Below, piece after piece: positions 51,719-62,152 of a stretch of 64,000 nt of DNA. Each line of letters begins with the position of its first letter. Positions within the stretch are counted from its first letter, which is position 1. The translations under genes were made by a program, and so were the position numbers. This DNA is from Azospirillum thermophilum (GTDB lineage Bacteria; Pseudomonadota; Alphaproteobacteria; Azospirillales; Azospirillaceae): contig NZ_CP029353.1 in the NCBI RefSeq assembly GCF_003130795.1, positions 372,001-436,000 of the forward strand, given 5' to 3'. The notes below the pieces were generated by a model. It was not told the DNA's origin, made no database searches, and saw only the letters and a list, made by a program, of their open reading frames with translations.

Positions 51719-54033
51719 CGATGAGCAGCACCCTCGACACCGCCTACGGCAGTTCGGATCCGAACGGAACGGGCTACGGTGGCGGTGCGTCGTCGCGCCG
51801 CCTGCTCGCCCGCCTGCGCGACGTGATGGCGGGGTCCGGCTCGGGACAGGAGCGGCTCGACAAGATCGTCACGCTGATCGCGGCGGAGATGGGGGCGGAC
51901 GTCTGCTCCTGCTATGTCATGCGGGCCGGCGAGGTGCTGGAGCTGTTCGCCACCGAGGGCCTGAACAAGTCGGCCGTCCACAACACCCGCCTGCGGGTCG
52001 GCGAGGGCATCGTCGGCGACATCGCCGGGCAGGCCCGGCCCATCGCGCTCGACAACGCGCCGTCCCATCCCAGCTTCGCCTACCGCCCGGAAACGGGCGA
52101 GGATCCCTTCTTCTCGCTGGCCGGCGTGCCGATCCTGCGCGGCGGCAAGGTGCGCGGCGTGCTGGTCATCCAGCACAAGGACCGCCGCCGCTTCAGCGAG
52201 GAGGAGGTCGAAACCCTCCAGACCGTCGCCATGGTGGTGGCCGAGTTGGTCGCCCAGGGCGAACTGGTCAACCCCCAGGAAGTCTCCTCCACCGGCGATC
52301 CCGCCCTGCTGCCCGCCCGCCTGTCCGGCACGGCGATGAGCGGGGGCCTCGCCATGGGGCTGGCGGTGGTCCACCGTCCGCAGCTCACCATCCGCCAGAT
52401 GGTCGCCGAGGATACCGAGGCCGAGCTGGAGCGGTTCGGCACGGCGCTGACCTCCATGCACAGCGCCATCGACGACCTGCTGGCGGCGGCGGCGCTGGCC
52501 GGGCTCGGCGAGCCGAAGGACATCCTGGAGACCTACCGGATGTTCGCGGAGGACCGCGGCTGGCTGTCGCGCATCCGCGAGGCGATCCGCATGGGCCTGA
52601 CCGCGGAGGCGGCGGTGCAGCAGGTGCAGAACGACACCCGCGCCCGCATGAGCCACCTGACGGACCCCTACATCCGCGAGCGGCTCCTGGATTTCGAGGA
52701 CCTGACCAACCGGCTGCTGATGCACCTGTCGGGCAAGGGCTCCGGCGCCGATCTCGGCACGCTGCCCGACGACATCATCCTGGTCGCCCGCTCCATGGGG
52801 CCGGCGGAGCTGCTCGACTATGACCAGCGGCGGCTGCGCGGCCTGATCCTGGAGGAAGGGTCGCCGGCCAGCCATGTCTGCATCGTGGCGCGGGCGCTGA
52901 ACATTCCGGTCGTCCAGGCGAGCGAGGCGCTGAGCCGGATCGAGCCGCTGGACCAGCTCATCGTCGACGGCGACCACGGGCAGGTCTATGTCCGCCCGGC
53001 GGAAGACATCCAGATGGCCTTCGCCGACGCGATGGCGCTGCGCAGCCGCAAGGAGCAGATGTATGCGGAGATCCGCGGACAGCCGTCGCTGACCCGCGAC
53101 GGCGCGCCGATCTCCATCCAGCTCAACTGCGGCATGATCCTCGACCTGCCGCACCTGAAGGCGAGCGGGGCCGAGGGGATCGGGCTCTACCGCACCGAAA
53201 TCCCCTTCATGGTCCGCTCGTCCTACCCGGACGTGCATACCCAGACCGACCTCTACGCCCGCATCATGGACGAGGCGGGCGACAAGCCGGTGGTCTTCCG
53301 CACGCTGGACGTCGGCGGCGACAAGGTGCTGCCCTACATGGCCGCCGGGAACGAGGAAAACCCGGCGCTCGGCTGGCGGGCGGTCCGCATCGGGCTCGAC
53401 CACCCGTCGCTGCTGCGCCAGCAGCTCCGCTCGCTGCTGCGCGCCGCGGCGGGGCGGCCGCTGTCGGTGATGTTCCCGATGATCGCCGAGGTGGCGGAGT
53501 TCGATGCGGCGCGCCGGCTGCTCGAGCTGGAACTGAAGCGCCTGGAGACGCAGGAGCTGGAGCCGCCCAGCCGCCTGCGCGTCGGCGCGATGCTGGAGGT
53601 GCCGTCGCTGCTCTGGCAGTTGCCGTCGCTGCTGCCGCGCATCGACTTCCTGTCGGTCGGCTCCAACGACCTGACGCAGTATCTGTTCGCCGCCGACCGC
53701 GGCAACCCGCGCACCGCCACCCGCTACGACCCGCTGTCGCCGGCCATGCTGTGCGTCCTGCGCCGGCTGGTCGATGCCTGCGCCCATGCCAAGGTGCCGC
53801 TGAGCATCTGCGGCGAGATGGCGGGCCGGCCGCTGGACGCGATGGCGCTGATCGGCGTGGGCTTCCGCACCCTGTCGATGTCGCCGCCCTCGGTCGGCCC
53901 GGTCAAGACGATGCTGCGCTCGCTCGACGTGGCGGCGCTGCGCGAGTACATGGCCGGCCTGTTCAACGTCGGCGACCACAGCGTGCGCGACAAGCTGCGC
54001 AGCTTCGCCAAGGACCACGGCGTCCAGATCTGA
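51715..54033 (+). CDS. ptsP: Phosphoenolpyruvate-protein phosphotransferase of the nitrogen PTS (EI-Ntr)
   Basis: This 772-residue protein phosphorylates NPr, which passes the phosphate to PtsN. The N-terminal GAF domain (about 48-180) in relatives senses glutamine and 2-oxoglutarate. The EI domains follow, with the phosphohistidine H387 in EEGSPASHVCIVARAL. The PEP-binding barrel covers about 470-740 (GIGLYRTEIPFM, RTLDVGGDKVLPYM, VGSNDLTQYLFAADR, CGEMAG). The ATG at 51715 overlaps the upstream stop; another ATG lies two codons later. A GC hairpin (54064-54094) follows the stop. Confidence 0.97.
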   Translation: MTMSSTLDTAYGSSDPNGTGYGGGASSRRLLARLRDVMAGSGSGQERLDKIVTLIAAEMGADVCSCYVMRAGEVLELFATEGLNKSAVHNTRLRVGEGIVGDIAGQARPIALDNAPSHPSFAYRPETGEDPFFSLAGVPILRGGKVRGVLVIQHKDRRRFSEEEVETLQTVAMVVAELVAQGELVNPQEVSSTGDPALLPARLSGTAMSGGLAMGLAVVHRPQLTIRQMVAEDTEAELERFGTALTSMHSAIDDLLAAAALAGLGEPKDILETYRMFAEDRGWLSRIREAIRMGLTAEAAVQQVQNDTRARMSHLTDPYIRERLLDFEDLTNRLLMHLSGKGSGADLGTLPDDIILVARSMGPAELLDYDQRRLRGLILEEGSPASHVCIVARALNIPVVQASEALSRIEPLDQLIVDGDHGQVYVRPAEDIQMAFADAMALRSRKEQMYAEIRGQPSLTRDGAPISIQLNCGMILDLPHLKASGAEGIGLYRTEIPFMVRSSYPDVHTQTDLYARIMDEAGDKPVVFRTLDVGGDKVLPYMAAGNEENPALGWRAVRIGLDHPSLLRQQLRSLLRAAAGRPLSVMFPMIAEVAEFDAARRLLELELKRLETQELEPPSRLRVGAMLEVPSLLWQLPSLLPRIDFLSVGSNDLTQYLFAADRGNPRTATRYDPLSPAMLCVLRRLVDACAHAKVPLSICGEMAGRPLDAMALIGVGFRTLSMSPPSVGPVKTMLRSLDVAALREYMAGLFNVGDHSVRDKLRSFAKDHGVQI

Positions 54034-54063
54034 TGGATCCGACGGCGGATCCGATGACGGGGC

Positions 54064-54126
54064 GGGGCGGATCCGGGGAAGCCGGAACCGCCCCGGCGTC
54101 TTATTGGCCCCTGTTATTGGCCCCTG
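54064..54126. other. Hairpin and 13-bp tandem duplication between ptsP and icd
   Basis: GGGGCGG (54064-54070) pairs with CCGCCCC (54088-54094), with an inner TCCGG/CCGGA stem, and could end both convergent genes. Two perfect copies of TTATTGGCCCCTG follow (54101-54113 and 54114-54126). Confidence 0.6.
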
Positions 54127-54130
54127 CCGT

Positions 54131-55666
54131 CTACTGGCCCTGGCCGAGGCTGAAGCCGGGCTTGCCGTCGAACAGGTAGAGATTTTCCGTCTTCACCACG
54201 TCGATGCCGGCGGCCAGCAGGCGGCCGACCATCTGGGCGGCCTGGGCCGGGTTGGCGGCCATGGTGCCGGCCGGCATGAAGCGGCAGCGCCAGTGGTCGG
54301 TGCAGAAGGTCTCCGGCAGCCCGTCCGGCCACACCTTGACGCCGCGGTTGGTGATCATGGTCAGCGCCAGCGCCCCGCCATAGACCTGCCGGATCGCCGT
54401 GGCGAGCCCGTCCGGCGTGCCGCGCCAGTCGATGAAGACGTCGACGCCGACGAAGCGCTTGTCGGGCCGCGCCGGGCGGCTGACCAGCGGCACGGCGATC
54501 GGCTTGGCCGCCGCGGCATAGCTGGCCGCCCGCAGCGTGCGGGGGGCGAGACCCAGCCGGCCGATCACCGCGCGGGCGAAGTCCTGCGTCCCGACCAGCC
54601 GGTTCGAGACGCCGTCGCGGTGGACGTCGGCGGTATGGATGCCGTCCTCCAGCGTCGCCAGCCAGGCATTGTGGATGCGTTCCGCCACGTCGCCCTGGCC
54701 GATATGGACGAGCATCTGCACGGCGGCCAGCAGCAGGCCGGAAGGGTTGGCGCGGTCCTGCCCGGCGATGTCCGGCGCGCTGCCGTGGATCGCCTCGAAC
54801 ATGGCGCAGTGCGCGCCGATGTTGGCCGAGCCGGCGAGCCCGACCGAGCCCGCGACCTCCGCCGCGATGTCGGAGAGGATGTCGCCGTAGAGGTTGGGCG
54901 TCACCACCACGTCGAAGCGCTCCGGCCGCTCGGCCAGCCGGGCGGCGCCGATGTCGACGATCAGGTGCTCGCGCTCGATGTCGGGATAATGGGTGCCGAT
55001 CTCCTCGAACAGCCCGTGGAACAGGCCGTCCGTCATCTTCATGATGTTGTCCTTGGTCATGCAGGTGACCTTCCGCCGGCCGTGCGCCCGGGCATACTCG
55101 AAGGCATAGCGCACGATCCGCTCGGTCCCCGGCCGGGTGATCAGCTTCAGGCACTGGTAGACGTCGGCCGTCTGCCGGTGCTCGATCCCGGCATAGAGAT
55201 CCTCCTCGTTCTCGCGGACGATCACCACGTCCATCCCGGGATGGCGGGTGGCGACGAAGGGGGCATAGGCGGTGCAGGGCCGGACATTGGCGAAGAGGCC
55301 GAGCGTCTTGCGGATGGTGACGTTCAGGCTCTTCACCCCGCCGCCCTGCGGGGTGGTGATCGGCGCCTTCAGGAAGACCCGCGTGCGGCGCAGGCTTTCC
55401 CAGGCGTCCGGCCCGATGCCGGAGCTGACGCCGCGGGCATAGACCGCCTCGCCGACCTCGATGGGCTCGGGCGCGATGCGCGCGCCGGCGGCGTCGAGCA
55501 CCGACAGGCAGGCGGTCATGATTTCCGGACCGATGCCGTCGCCATGCGCGACGGTGATGGGAACGGCGGTTCCGGCGCCGGTCGCCGCCTGGGCAGGGCT
55601 CTGGGGGGAAACGCGGCTCTCGACGGGCTCGACCGGCTGGGGGGCGGTCCGCGTGATCATGGTCAT
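54131..55666 (-). CDS. icd: NADP-dependent isocitrate dehydrogenase, long Thermus/Rickettsia-type
   Basis: This 511-residue enzyme oxidises isocitrate to 2-oxoglutarate, making NADPH and feeding the GltBD reaction. The first 330 residues form the dehydrogenase fold: HGDGIGPEIM, KAPITTPQGGGVKSLNVTIRK (substrate phosphate site), VIVRENEEDLYAGIEH and FDVVVTPNLYGDILSDI. About 150 residues follow as an extra C-terminal domain (KRFVGVDVFIDWRG onward), as in the Thermus enzyme. The first 35 residues are a non-conserved leader. GGAG lies upstream of the ATG. A palindrome lies in the shared promoter region with rodZ. Confidence 0.93.
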   Translation of the reverse strand: MTMITRTAPQPVEPVESRVSPQSPAQAATGAGTAVPITVAHGDGIGPEIMTACLSVLDAAGARIAPEPIEVGEAVYARGVSSGIGPDAWESLRRTRVFLKAPITTPQGGGVKSLNVTIRKTLGLFANVRPCTAYAPFVATRHPGMDVVIVRENEEDLYAGIEHRQTADVYQCLKLITRPGTERIVRYAFEYARAHGRRKVTCMTKDNIMKMTDGLFHGLFEEIGTHYPDIEREHLIVDIGAARLAERPERFDVVVTPNLYGDILSDIAAEVAGSVGLAGSANIGAHCAMFEAIHGSAPDIAGQDRANPSGLLLAAVQMLVHIGQGDVAERIHNAWLATLEDGIHTADVHRDGVSNRLVGTQDFARAVIGRLGLAPRTLRAASYAAAAKPIAVPLVSRPARPDKRFVGVDVFIDWRGTPDGLATAIRQVYGGALALTMITNRGVKVWPDGLPETFCTDHWRCRFMPAGTMAANPAQAAQMVGRLLAAGIDVVKTENLYLFDGKPGFSLGQGQ

Positions 55667-55749
55667 GGCGCTGTCACTCCGGCTGAACTGCTCAGGCTCA
55701 AGCTAAGGGTGCAGGCTTCATGCGTGAAATTGATTGAGTAACTATGGAA

Positions 55750-55766
55750 CATTGAAAAATTCAATG
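55750..55766. promoter_or_regulatory. Operator-like palindrome between icd and rodZ
   Basis: CATTGAA-AAA-TTCAATG is a perfect 7-base inverted repeat in the AT-richest part of the 236-base space between the divergent icd and rodZ starts. The regulator is unknown. Confidence 0.45.
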
Positions 55767-55902
55767 CTCCTGGTGCCCGTTGTGCCACGCCCCCGAAACC
55801 TCGAAGGGACGGCGGGTCATTCCCATTGCGTCCGTCCGGCGGCTGTCGTACGCATGCAGGACGACCGCCCCCGGTGCGGACCGCGACGATACGGCGTTTC
55901 TC

Positions 55903-57104
55903 ATGGCCAAGCGCAAGGTTTTCCAGGACTTCGACCCCTCCGTTCCGACCGGTCCCAGCGTGGCCGATACGTTGCGGGAAACCCGGCAGAGCCTGGGTTA
56001 CCAGTTGCAGGATGTCGCGACGATGCTGCGCATCCGCTATCCCTACCTGCTGGCGATCGAGGAAGGACGGTTCCAGGATCTGCCGGGCACCACCTATGCG
56101 GTGGGCTTCCTGCGGTCCTATGCCGAGTATCTCGGACTCGATCCCGAGGCCATCGCCAACCGCTACAAGGAAGAGGCGGTGGGCGCGGCCCGCAAGCAGG
56201 AGCTGTATCTGCCGACCCCCGTGCCGGAGGGGCGCATCCCCGGCGGCACGGTGCTGCTGGGCACGCTGGTGCTCGCCGGCATCGTCTATGGCGGCTGGTA
56301 TTATCTGTCGGCGACCGACCGGTCGGTGGTCGATCTGGTGCCGGCCCTGCCGGACCGGCTGGTTTCGCTGCTCGACACGCTGCCGCGCAGCGGACAGCAG
56401 GCCGCGGAGGCGCCGCGCGGGAGCGAGGCGCCGGCCGGCGGCGGGTCCCAGGCGGTGGCCGGCGCGCCGGTCCCGGTGACGCCGCCGCCCAATCCCGCCC
56501 CCACCGCGCCGGCCCCGGTTCCGGCCCCGACGGCGAGCGCCCCCGCCCCGTCGCAGACCCCGCCCTATCCGGTGTCGAACGTACCGCCGCCCGCCCCGCC
56601 GCCCGCGGCCCCGGCCCCGGCGACGGTCGCCGCGCTGCCGCGTCCGCCGGCCCCGCCCGCCGCCGCTCCGGCGCCGGCCATCACCAACGTGCCGCCGCCG
56701 CCCGCCGAGGACGAGGAGGCCGAGGGAGCGACCCAGGAGCCGACGCCGATCAATCAGCCCGCCGCGCCGCCGCCGCCGCCGGCCCCCCGTGCCGCCGATC
56801 CGGCGCAGGGACCGACCAAGGCCTACGGGCTGCAGAACCAGTCCTCGCGCCTCACGCTGCGCGCGACGCAGGAGAGCTGGGTGCAGGTGCGCGACGGCAG
56901 CGAGATCGTCTTCACCCGCGTTCTGAAGCCGGGCGACACCTATCGCGTTCCCGACAAGCCCAACGTGAAGGTGCGCACCGGCAATGCCGGCGGTCTGGTC
57001 GTGGTGGCCGACGGGGTGGAGAGCCCGCCGCTCGGCTCCGTCGGGCAGGTGCTGCGCGACGTGACCCTGGACGGCCACGGGTGGTGCGCGCCGGCGCGCG
57101 CTGA
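55903..57104 (+). pseudogene. rodZ: RodZ-like HTH membrane protein, 3' end apparently frameshifted near 57073-57080
   Basis: The protein has an N-terminal cytoplasmic helix-turn-helix of the RodZ type (about residues 20-90, [20 protein letters not shown]). One transmembrane helix follows (about 114-136), then a 150-residue Pro/Ala linker and a periplasmic DUF4115 domain (about 320-390, [16 protein letters not shown]). It links MreB to the wall machinery for rod shape. After VLRDVTLDG the frame runs open through noncoding-like sequence straight into ispG. One added base after the LD codons gives RVVRAGAR and a stop at 57104, a normal 400-residue end. The apparent fusion is therefore probably an artefact. 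Confidence 0.8.
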
Positions 57105-57285
57105 TCCTCCGCCACGGGTTTCCCTTGAAACCGGCGCAGGGAAGCGCACTTCTGGCCTGATCCTTCTGGCTTGGTCCGGGCCGCGCTATAACGGTGTGGT
57201 CCGGGGTCGGCCCCCGATCCCACCTGCCGATTCCACCGGCCGTGTCCGCCCGCCGTTCCGGGCCATCGCTTCGAGGCTGAAAGCC

Positions 57286-58428
57286 ATGTCCGTGCGTGCC
57301 TATCGCCAGATCCTCCGCCGCAAGTCCCGCCAGATCCGGGTGGGCAACGTGCTCGTCGGCGGCGACGCACCGATCTCCGTGCAGACCATGACCAACACGC
57401 CGACCACTGACGTGAAGGCGACGGTCGAGCAGATCCAGGCGGCGGAACGGGTCGGGGCGGACATCGTCCGCGTCTCCTGCCCCGACCGCGAGTCGGCGCT
57501 GGCGCTGAAGGACATCGTGCGGCAGGTGAAGGTGCCGATCGTCGCGGACATCCATTTCCACTACAAGCGCGCCATCGAGGCGGCGGAGAGCGGGGCGGCC
57601 TGCCTGCGCATCAACCCCGGCAACATCGGCTCCGCCGAGCGGGTGCGCGAGGTGGTGAAGGCGGCCAGGGACCATGGCTGCTCGATGCGCATCGGCGTCA
57701 ATGCCGGCTCGCTGGAGCAGGACCTGCTGGAGAAGTACGGCGAGCCGTGTCCCGAGGCGATGGTCGAGAGCGCGCTGAACCACGCGAAGATCCTGGAAGA
57801 CAACGATTTCTTCGAGTTCAAGATCTCGGTGAAGGCGTCCGACGCCTTCCTGGCGGTCGCCGCCTACCAGGGCCTGGCCGAGGCCTGCGACTATCCGCTG
57901 CACGTCGGCATCACCGAGGCGGGCGGCCTGCGCGCCGGGACGGTGAAGTCGTCCATCGGGCTCGGCATGCTGCTGTGGTCGGGCATCGGCGACACGCTGC
58001 GCGTCTCGCTGTCGGCCGACCCGGCGGAAGAGGTGCTGGTCGGCTACGACATCCTGAAGTCGCTGGGCCTGCGCCGGCGCGGCGTGACGGTCATCTCCTG
58101 CCCGAGCTGCGCGCGGCAGAACTTCAACGTCATCAAGACGGTGGAGCTGCTGGAGCAGCGCCTCGCCCACATCACGACGCCGCTGACCCTGTCGGTGATC
58201 GGCTGCGTGGTGAACGGCCCCGGCGAGGCGCGGGAGACCGACATCGGCCTGACCGGCGGCGGCAACAACACCCACCAGATCTACCTGTCCGGCGTCACCG
58301 ACCACCGGCTGAAGGACAAGGACATCGTCGACCATCTGGTCGGGCTGGTCGAGAAGAAGGCGGCGGAGATCGAGGCGGCGAAGGCCGCCGCTCCGGCCGG
58401 ACAGGACGCGTCCGCGGCGGCGGAATAG
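57286..58428 (+). CDS. ispG: 4-hydroxy-3-methylbut-2-en-1-yl diphosphate synthase
   Basis: This 380-residue iron-sulfur enzyme (GcpE) of the non-mevalonate isoprenoid pathway turns MEcPP into HMBPP. The N-terminal TIM barrel shows [25 protein letters not shown] and LRINPGNIG. The 4Fe-4S cysteines are the CPSC pair ([10 protein letters not shown]) and the one in [11 protein letters not shown]. The ATG is preceded by GAGG. As sequenced it is in frame with rodZ, without a stop between them, but it has its own complete start region. Length is normal for a separate protein. Confidence 0.97.
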   Translation: MSVRAYRQILRRKSRQIRVGNVLVGGDAPISVQTMTNTPTTDVKATVEQIQAAERVGADIVRVSCPDRESALALKDIVRQVKVPIVADIHFHYKRAIEAAESGAACLRINPGNIGSAERVREVVKAARDHGCSMRIGVNAGSLEQDLLEKYGEPCPEAMVESALNHAKILEDNDFFEFKISVKASDAFLAVAAYQGLAEACDYPLHVGITEAGGLRAGTVKSSIGLGMLLWSGIGDTLRVSLSADPAEEVLVGYDILKSLGLRRRGVTVISCPSCARQNFNVIKTVELLEQRLAHITTPLTLSVIGCVVNGPGEARETDIGLTGGGNNTHQIYLSGVTDHRLKDKDIVDHLVGLVEKKAAEIEAAKAAAPAGQDASAAAE

Positions 58429-58479
58429 CGGGGCTTCCATCGCGGCCCGCAGCGCGCAATCGTCGGGCGGGCGGCAATT

Positions 58480-58518
58480 CCTCTCCCCTGCGTCCGGAGA
58501 GTAAGGGTAGGGTGGGGG
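58480..58518. repeat. Copy of a widespread intergenic GC repeat
   Basis: CTCTCC and GGAGAG (58481-58486, 58496-58501) form a short stem followed by TAAGGGTAGGGTGGGGG. I recognise this as a degenerate version of the CTCTCCC...GGGAGAGGGTTAGGGTGAGGG repeat common between genes in many Proteobacteria. It lies in the 150-base ispG-hemA gap. Confidence 0.5.
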
Positions 58519-58578
58519 CCAGTCAGACAATCCAGACCGGGCGCTCCGTCGCCCGAGGCGGCTGAGACCTGTTCCGGC

Positions 58579-59952
58579 GTGACCACATCCTACCTCGTCA
58601 TCGGTGCCAACCACCGAACCTGTTCCGGCACGGTGCGCGACCTGCTCTCCACCGAGGAGGTGGAGGTGCCGGCCCTGCTGGAACGGCTGCGCGCCGCCGG
58701 ACTGACGCAGGCGGTCTGGCTCAGCACCTGCGACCGCATCGAGGTGCTGGCCGTCCATGACCGGCCGCAGGAGGCTGCCCTGGCCGTCGCGTCGGTCATG
58801 GCCGAGCGGGCCGGGCTGCCGACCGAGGATCTGGCCGACCAGCTCTACACCCATGCCGGCGTCGATGCCGTGCGCCACCTGTTCGCCGTGGCCTGCTCGC
58901 TCGACAGCCAGATCGTCGGCGAGCCCCATATCCTGGGACAGGTGAAGGCGGCGCACCGCATCGCCGCGGCGGCGGGGCTGAGCGGCCCGGCGCTGGAGGC
59001 GGTACTGCAGGCCGCCTATGCCGCGGCCAAGCGGGTGCGCAGCGAGACGCCGATCGCCGAGGGGGCGACCTCGCTGGCCGCCGCCGCGGTGCAGGTGGCG
59101 CGCGATCTCCACGGCGACCTCAAGCGCTGCGGCGCGCTGCTGATCGGGCTCGGCGACATGGGCGCGCTGGTTCTCGACGGCATGCGCGAGGCCGGGCTGG
59201 CGCGGCTGACCGTCGCTTCGCCGGTCGACCGGCGGGCGGAGGCCGCGGCACGGCGGCTCGACGGGCATTTCGCCCCATGGGCGGAGCTGGACGCCGCGCT
59301 GGCCGGTGCGGATATCGTGGTGACCGCGGCGGGGCTGGGGCGCTATATCCTGTCGGTCCCGATGATGGAGGCGGCGTTGAAGCGCCGCCGCCGCCGTCCG
59401 GTCTTCGTGGTCGACGCCGCCGTTCCGGCCGATGTCGACCCGGCGGTGAGCGGGCTGGACGGCGCCTTCGTCTACGACCTGGGCGACCTGGAGCGCGTGG
59501 CGCTGCAGGGCCGGGTCGGGCGCGAGGCGGCGACCCAGGCCGCCTGGGCGATCGTCGACGACGCGGTGCACGGCTTCGTCCGCGAACGGGCGGAACGGGC
59601 GGCGGTGCCGGCGGTGGCGGCGCTGCGGGCGCGGTTCGAGGCCGAGCGGCTGCGCGTGCTGGCGGAACACGCCAATCTGGACGCGGCGGCGGCGACCCGG
59701 CTGCTGGTCAACCGGCTGCTGCACGGTCCGTCGGAGGCGTTGCGCGCCCTGGCGGCGGACCGCGACGGGGCCGGGCTGGCGGAGCGGGCTTCGGCCGAAC
59801 GGCTGTTGTTCCGGCTGTTCCGGCTGGACATGGCGGCCGAAGCCGATCCGGGCGCGCCGGGGTCGGACAGGATGGATGAGGCAGGACCGGGAAGCCCCCG
59901 GGCCGATCTGGACGAGGATGAGCGACGTGAGCCTGGACGAGAAGTTCAATAA
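58579..59952 (+). CDS. hemA: Glutamyl-tRNA reductase
   Basis: This 457-residue enzyme reduces glutamyl-tRNA to glutamate semialdehyde, the first step of the C5 route to haem and cobalamin. The nucleophile is C51 in LSTCDRIE (usually LSTCNRTE). [17 protein letters not shown] and the NADPH loop [15 protein letters not shown] follow, and the dimerisation helices end near 425. The tail is acidic and overlaps prfA by 35 bases. The start is GTG. Most alphaproteobacteria of the Rhizobiales use ALA synthase instead, so the C5 enzyme is notable. GLGDMG differs slightly from the usual GAGEMG. Confidence 0.93.
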   Translation: MTTSYLVIGANHRTCSGTVRDLLSTEEVEVPALLERLRAAGLTQAVWLSTCDRIEVLAVHDRPQEAALAVASVMAERAGLPTEDLADQLYTHAGVDAVRHLFAVACSLDSQIVGEPHILGQVKAAHRIAAAAGLSGPALEAVLQAAYAAAKRVRSETPIAEGATSLAAAAVQVARDLHGDLKRCGALLIGLGDMGALVLDGMREAGLARLTVASPVDRRAEAAARRLDGHFAPWAELDAALAGADIVVTAAGLGRYILSVPMMEAALKRRRRRPVFVVDAAVPADVDPAVSGLDGAFVYDLGDLERVALQGRVGREAATQAAWAIVDDAVHGFVRERAERAAVPAVAALRARFEAERLRVLAEHANLDAAAATRLLVNRLLHGPSEALRALAADRDGAGLAERASAERLLFRLFRLDMAAEADPGAPGSDRMDEAGPGSPRADLDEDERREPGREVQ

Positions 59953-61000
59953 GGTCATGGCCCGCCATGACGAGTTGCGCGATGCGCTCGCCGCGGGGCT
60001 GGCCGATTCCGGGGAGTTCGCCCGGCTGTCCAAGGAGTACGCCGACCTGACCCCAGTCGCCGAGGCGATCGCCGAGCTGAAGAGGGCACGGACGGAGAGC
60101 GAGGATCTCGCCCAGATGGCGGCCGACCCGGCCGGCGACGCCGAGATGAGGGCGCTGGCCGAGGAGGAACTGCAGGCGCTTACCCGGCGCATTCCCGAGC
60201 TGGAGCGCCAGGTGCAGATCGCCCTGCTGCCCAAGGACGAGGCGGACGAGAAGAACGCCATCCTGGAGGTGCGCGCCGGCACCGGCGGCGAGGAGGCGGC
60301 GCTGTTCGCCGCCGAGCTGTTCGACATGTACCGCCGCTATGCCGGGCTGCGCGGCTGGCGGTTCGAGACGATGGACATCAGCGAGACGGGCATCGGCGGC
60401 TACAAGGAGGCCACCGCCAACATCACCGGCCGCGGCGTCTTCGCCCGGCTGAAGTTCGAATCGGGCGTCCACCGCGTGCAGCGCGTGCCGGCGACCGAGG
60501 CGCAGGGCCGCATCCACACCTCCGCCGCCACCGTGGCGGTCCTGCCGGAGGCGGAGGAGGTGGACATCCACATCGACGAGAAGGACCTGCGCATCGACGT
60601 CTTCCGCGCCTCCGGTCCCGGCGGCCAGTCGGTCAACACCACCGACAGCGCGGTCCGCATCACCCACCTGCCGACCGGCATCGTGGTCAGCCAGCAGGAC
60701 GAGAAGAGCCAGCACAAGAACAAGGCCAAGGCCCTGAAGGTGCTGCGCGCCCGCCTCTACGAGAAGGAGCGCATGGAGAAGGATGCCGCCCGCGCCGCCG
60801 ACCGCAAGAGCCAGGTCGGCAGCGGCGACCGGTCCGAGCGCATCCGCACCTACAACTTCCCGCAGGGCCGCGTCACCGACCACCGCATCAACCTGACGCT
60901 CTACAAGATCGATAAGGTGATGGCCGGCGAGGCGCTGGACGAGCTGATCGAGGCGCTGATCGCCGAGGACGAGGCCGCCCGCCTGGCGGAGCTGGGGTGA
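59918..61000 (+). CDS. prfA: Peptide chain release factor 1
   Basis: This 360-residue factor releases peptides at UAA and UAG. The anticodon-like PAT motif is in [14 protein letters not shown], and the catalytic GGQ is in [13 protein letters not shown], the target of PrmC methylation. The start [10 protein letters not shown] has GACGAGG upstream and lies inside the end of hemA. Its stop overlaps the prmC GTG start. hemA-prfA-prmC is a conserved order. Confidence 0.98.
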   Translation: MSDVSLDEKFNKVMARHDELRDALAAGLADSGEFARLSKEYADLTPVAEAIAELKRARTESEDLAQMAADPAGDAEMRALAEEELQALTRRIPELERQVQIALLPKDEADEKNAILEVRAGTGGEEAALFAAELFDMYRRYAGLRGWRFETMDISETGIGGYKEATANITGRGVFARLKFESGVHRVQRVPATEAQGRIHTSAATVAVLPEAEEVDIHIDEKDLRIDVFRASGPGGQSVNTTDSAVRITHLPTGIVVSQQDEKSQHKNKAKALKVLRARLYEKERMEKDAARAADRKSQVGSGDRSERIRTYNFPQGRVTDHRINLTLYKIDKVMAGEALDELIEALIAEDEAARLAELG

Positions 61001-61869
61001 GCGGGCCGTCCGCCAGCCTGCGCGCGCTGCGCCGGTCCGCCGAGCAGCGCCTGCGCGATGCCGGCGTCGAGACGCCGGAACTGGACGCCCGGCTGCTGAT
61101 CGAGCATGGGCTGGGCCTGACGCGGGAAGAGGTCGTTCTCAACCCGGAACGTTCCGTTTCCGAACTGGATGCTGCCCGCGTGAGGGCGCTGGTCGAGCGG
61201 CGCGCGGCGCGGGAGCCGGTCGGGCGCATCGTCGGCCAGCGCGCCTTCTGGACGATCGAGCTGGCGCTGACCCCCGACACGCTGGAGCCGCGGCCGGACA
61301 CCGAGACGGTGGTCGAGGCGGTGCTGGCGCTGCTGCCCGACCGCAAGGCGCCGCTGCGGCTGCTCGACCTCGGCACCGGGACCGGCTGCATCCTGCTGGC
61401 CCTGCTTGCCGAGCTGCCGAATGCCACCGGCCTCGGCATCGACGTCAGCCCGGGCGCGGCGAAGGCCGCGGCGCGCAACGCGGCGCTGAACGGGCTGGCG
61501 GAGCGGGCCGTCTTCCGCACCGGCGACTGGGGCGCCGGGCTGACCGGGCGGTTCGACGTGGTGGTCTCCAACCCGCCCTACATCCCGAGTGCCGACATCG
61601 CCGGGCTGCAGCCGGAGGTGCGCGACCATGACCCGCTGCGCGCGCTGGACGGCGGGCCGGACGGGCTGGAGCCGTACCGGATCATTGCCCGGCAGCTTCC
61701 CGGCCTGCTGGCGCCCGGCGGCATCGCCGCGCTGGAGGTCGGGCAGGGGCAGGCGGGCGAGGTGGCGCGGCTTCTCGCCACAAGCGGGCTGTGCGAAATT
61801 TCGGTCCTGCGCGATCTTGGCGGCGTGGAACGATGCGTTCGCGGCCGAAACGGTCTCCCGGTCGGCTAA
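60997..61869 (+). CDS. prmC: Release factor glutamine methyltransferase
   Basis: This 290-residue SAM enzyme methylates the glutamine of the GGQ motif in release factors. The N-terminal helical domain covers about 1-80 ([23 protein letters not shown]). The SAM loop is [15 protein letters not shown] (122-136), and the catalytic NPPY is at 192-195. The GTG start overlaps the prfA stop (GTGA). Confidence 0.97.
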   Translation: MSGPSASLRALRRSAEQRLRDAGVETPELDARLLIEHGLGLTREEVVLNPERSVSELDAARVRALVERRAAREPVGRIVGQRAFWTIELALTPDTLEPRPDTETVVEAVLALLPDRKAPLRLLDLGTGTGCILLALLAELPNATGLGIDVSPGAAKAAARNAALNGLAERAVFRTGDWGAGLTGRFDVVVSNPPYIPSADIAGLQPEVRDHDPLRALDGGPDGLEPYRIIARQLPGLLAPGGIAALEVGQGQAGEVARLLATSGLCEISVLRDLGGVERCVRGRNGLPVG

Positions 61870-61937
61870 TTCACCAAAAAAGGGGTTGGATTGGCAGAGT
61901 TTAGCGATTAGGGTGCCATCAGATGACGCCGATCCCA

Positions 61938-61983
61938 GGGGACAGTCCCCGGGCCTCGGGTCCATCCCCCGGTGCGGGAGCCG
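61938..61983. repeat. GGGGAC/GTCCCC palindromic element after prmC
   Basis: GGGGAC-A-GTCCCC (61938-61950) is followed by a spacer with GGCCTC and a weaker CCCGG/CCGGG stem. The arrangement echoes the dnaN-recF element (which also has GCCTC and GGGAGCCGG after the first palindrome). The rest of the 283-base gap to the DUF4167 gene holds only the AAAAAAGGGG run near 61875 and no gene that I can support. Confidence 0.45.
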
Positions 61984-62152
61984 GGTGATGGGGTTCCGAT
62001 GGTCTGCCGCAGGTGGCGGGTGCGTCGTTCGTTCCCCGAGACCGATCCGTGGAAGCTGTCCGCGGCGGACCCGGTGGCTGGGCTTCGGCCCGATGGGCCG
62101 CCGGAGGAAAGACGGGGACTCCGACTCTCTTACATGGGGCTTCAAGAGCCGA

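Noticed and set aside
55663..60327. A 1554-codon minus-strand frame opposite rodZ, ispG and hemA
   Set aside because: It has the same GC shadow effect; the sense strand holds recognisable core genes throughout.
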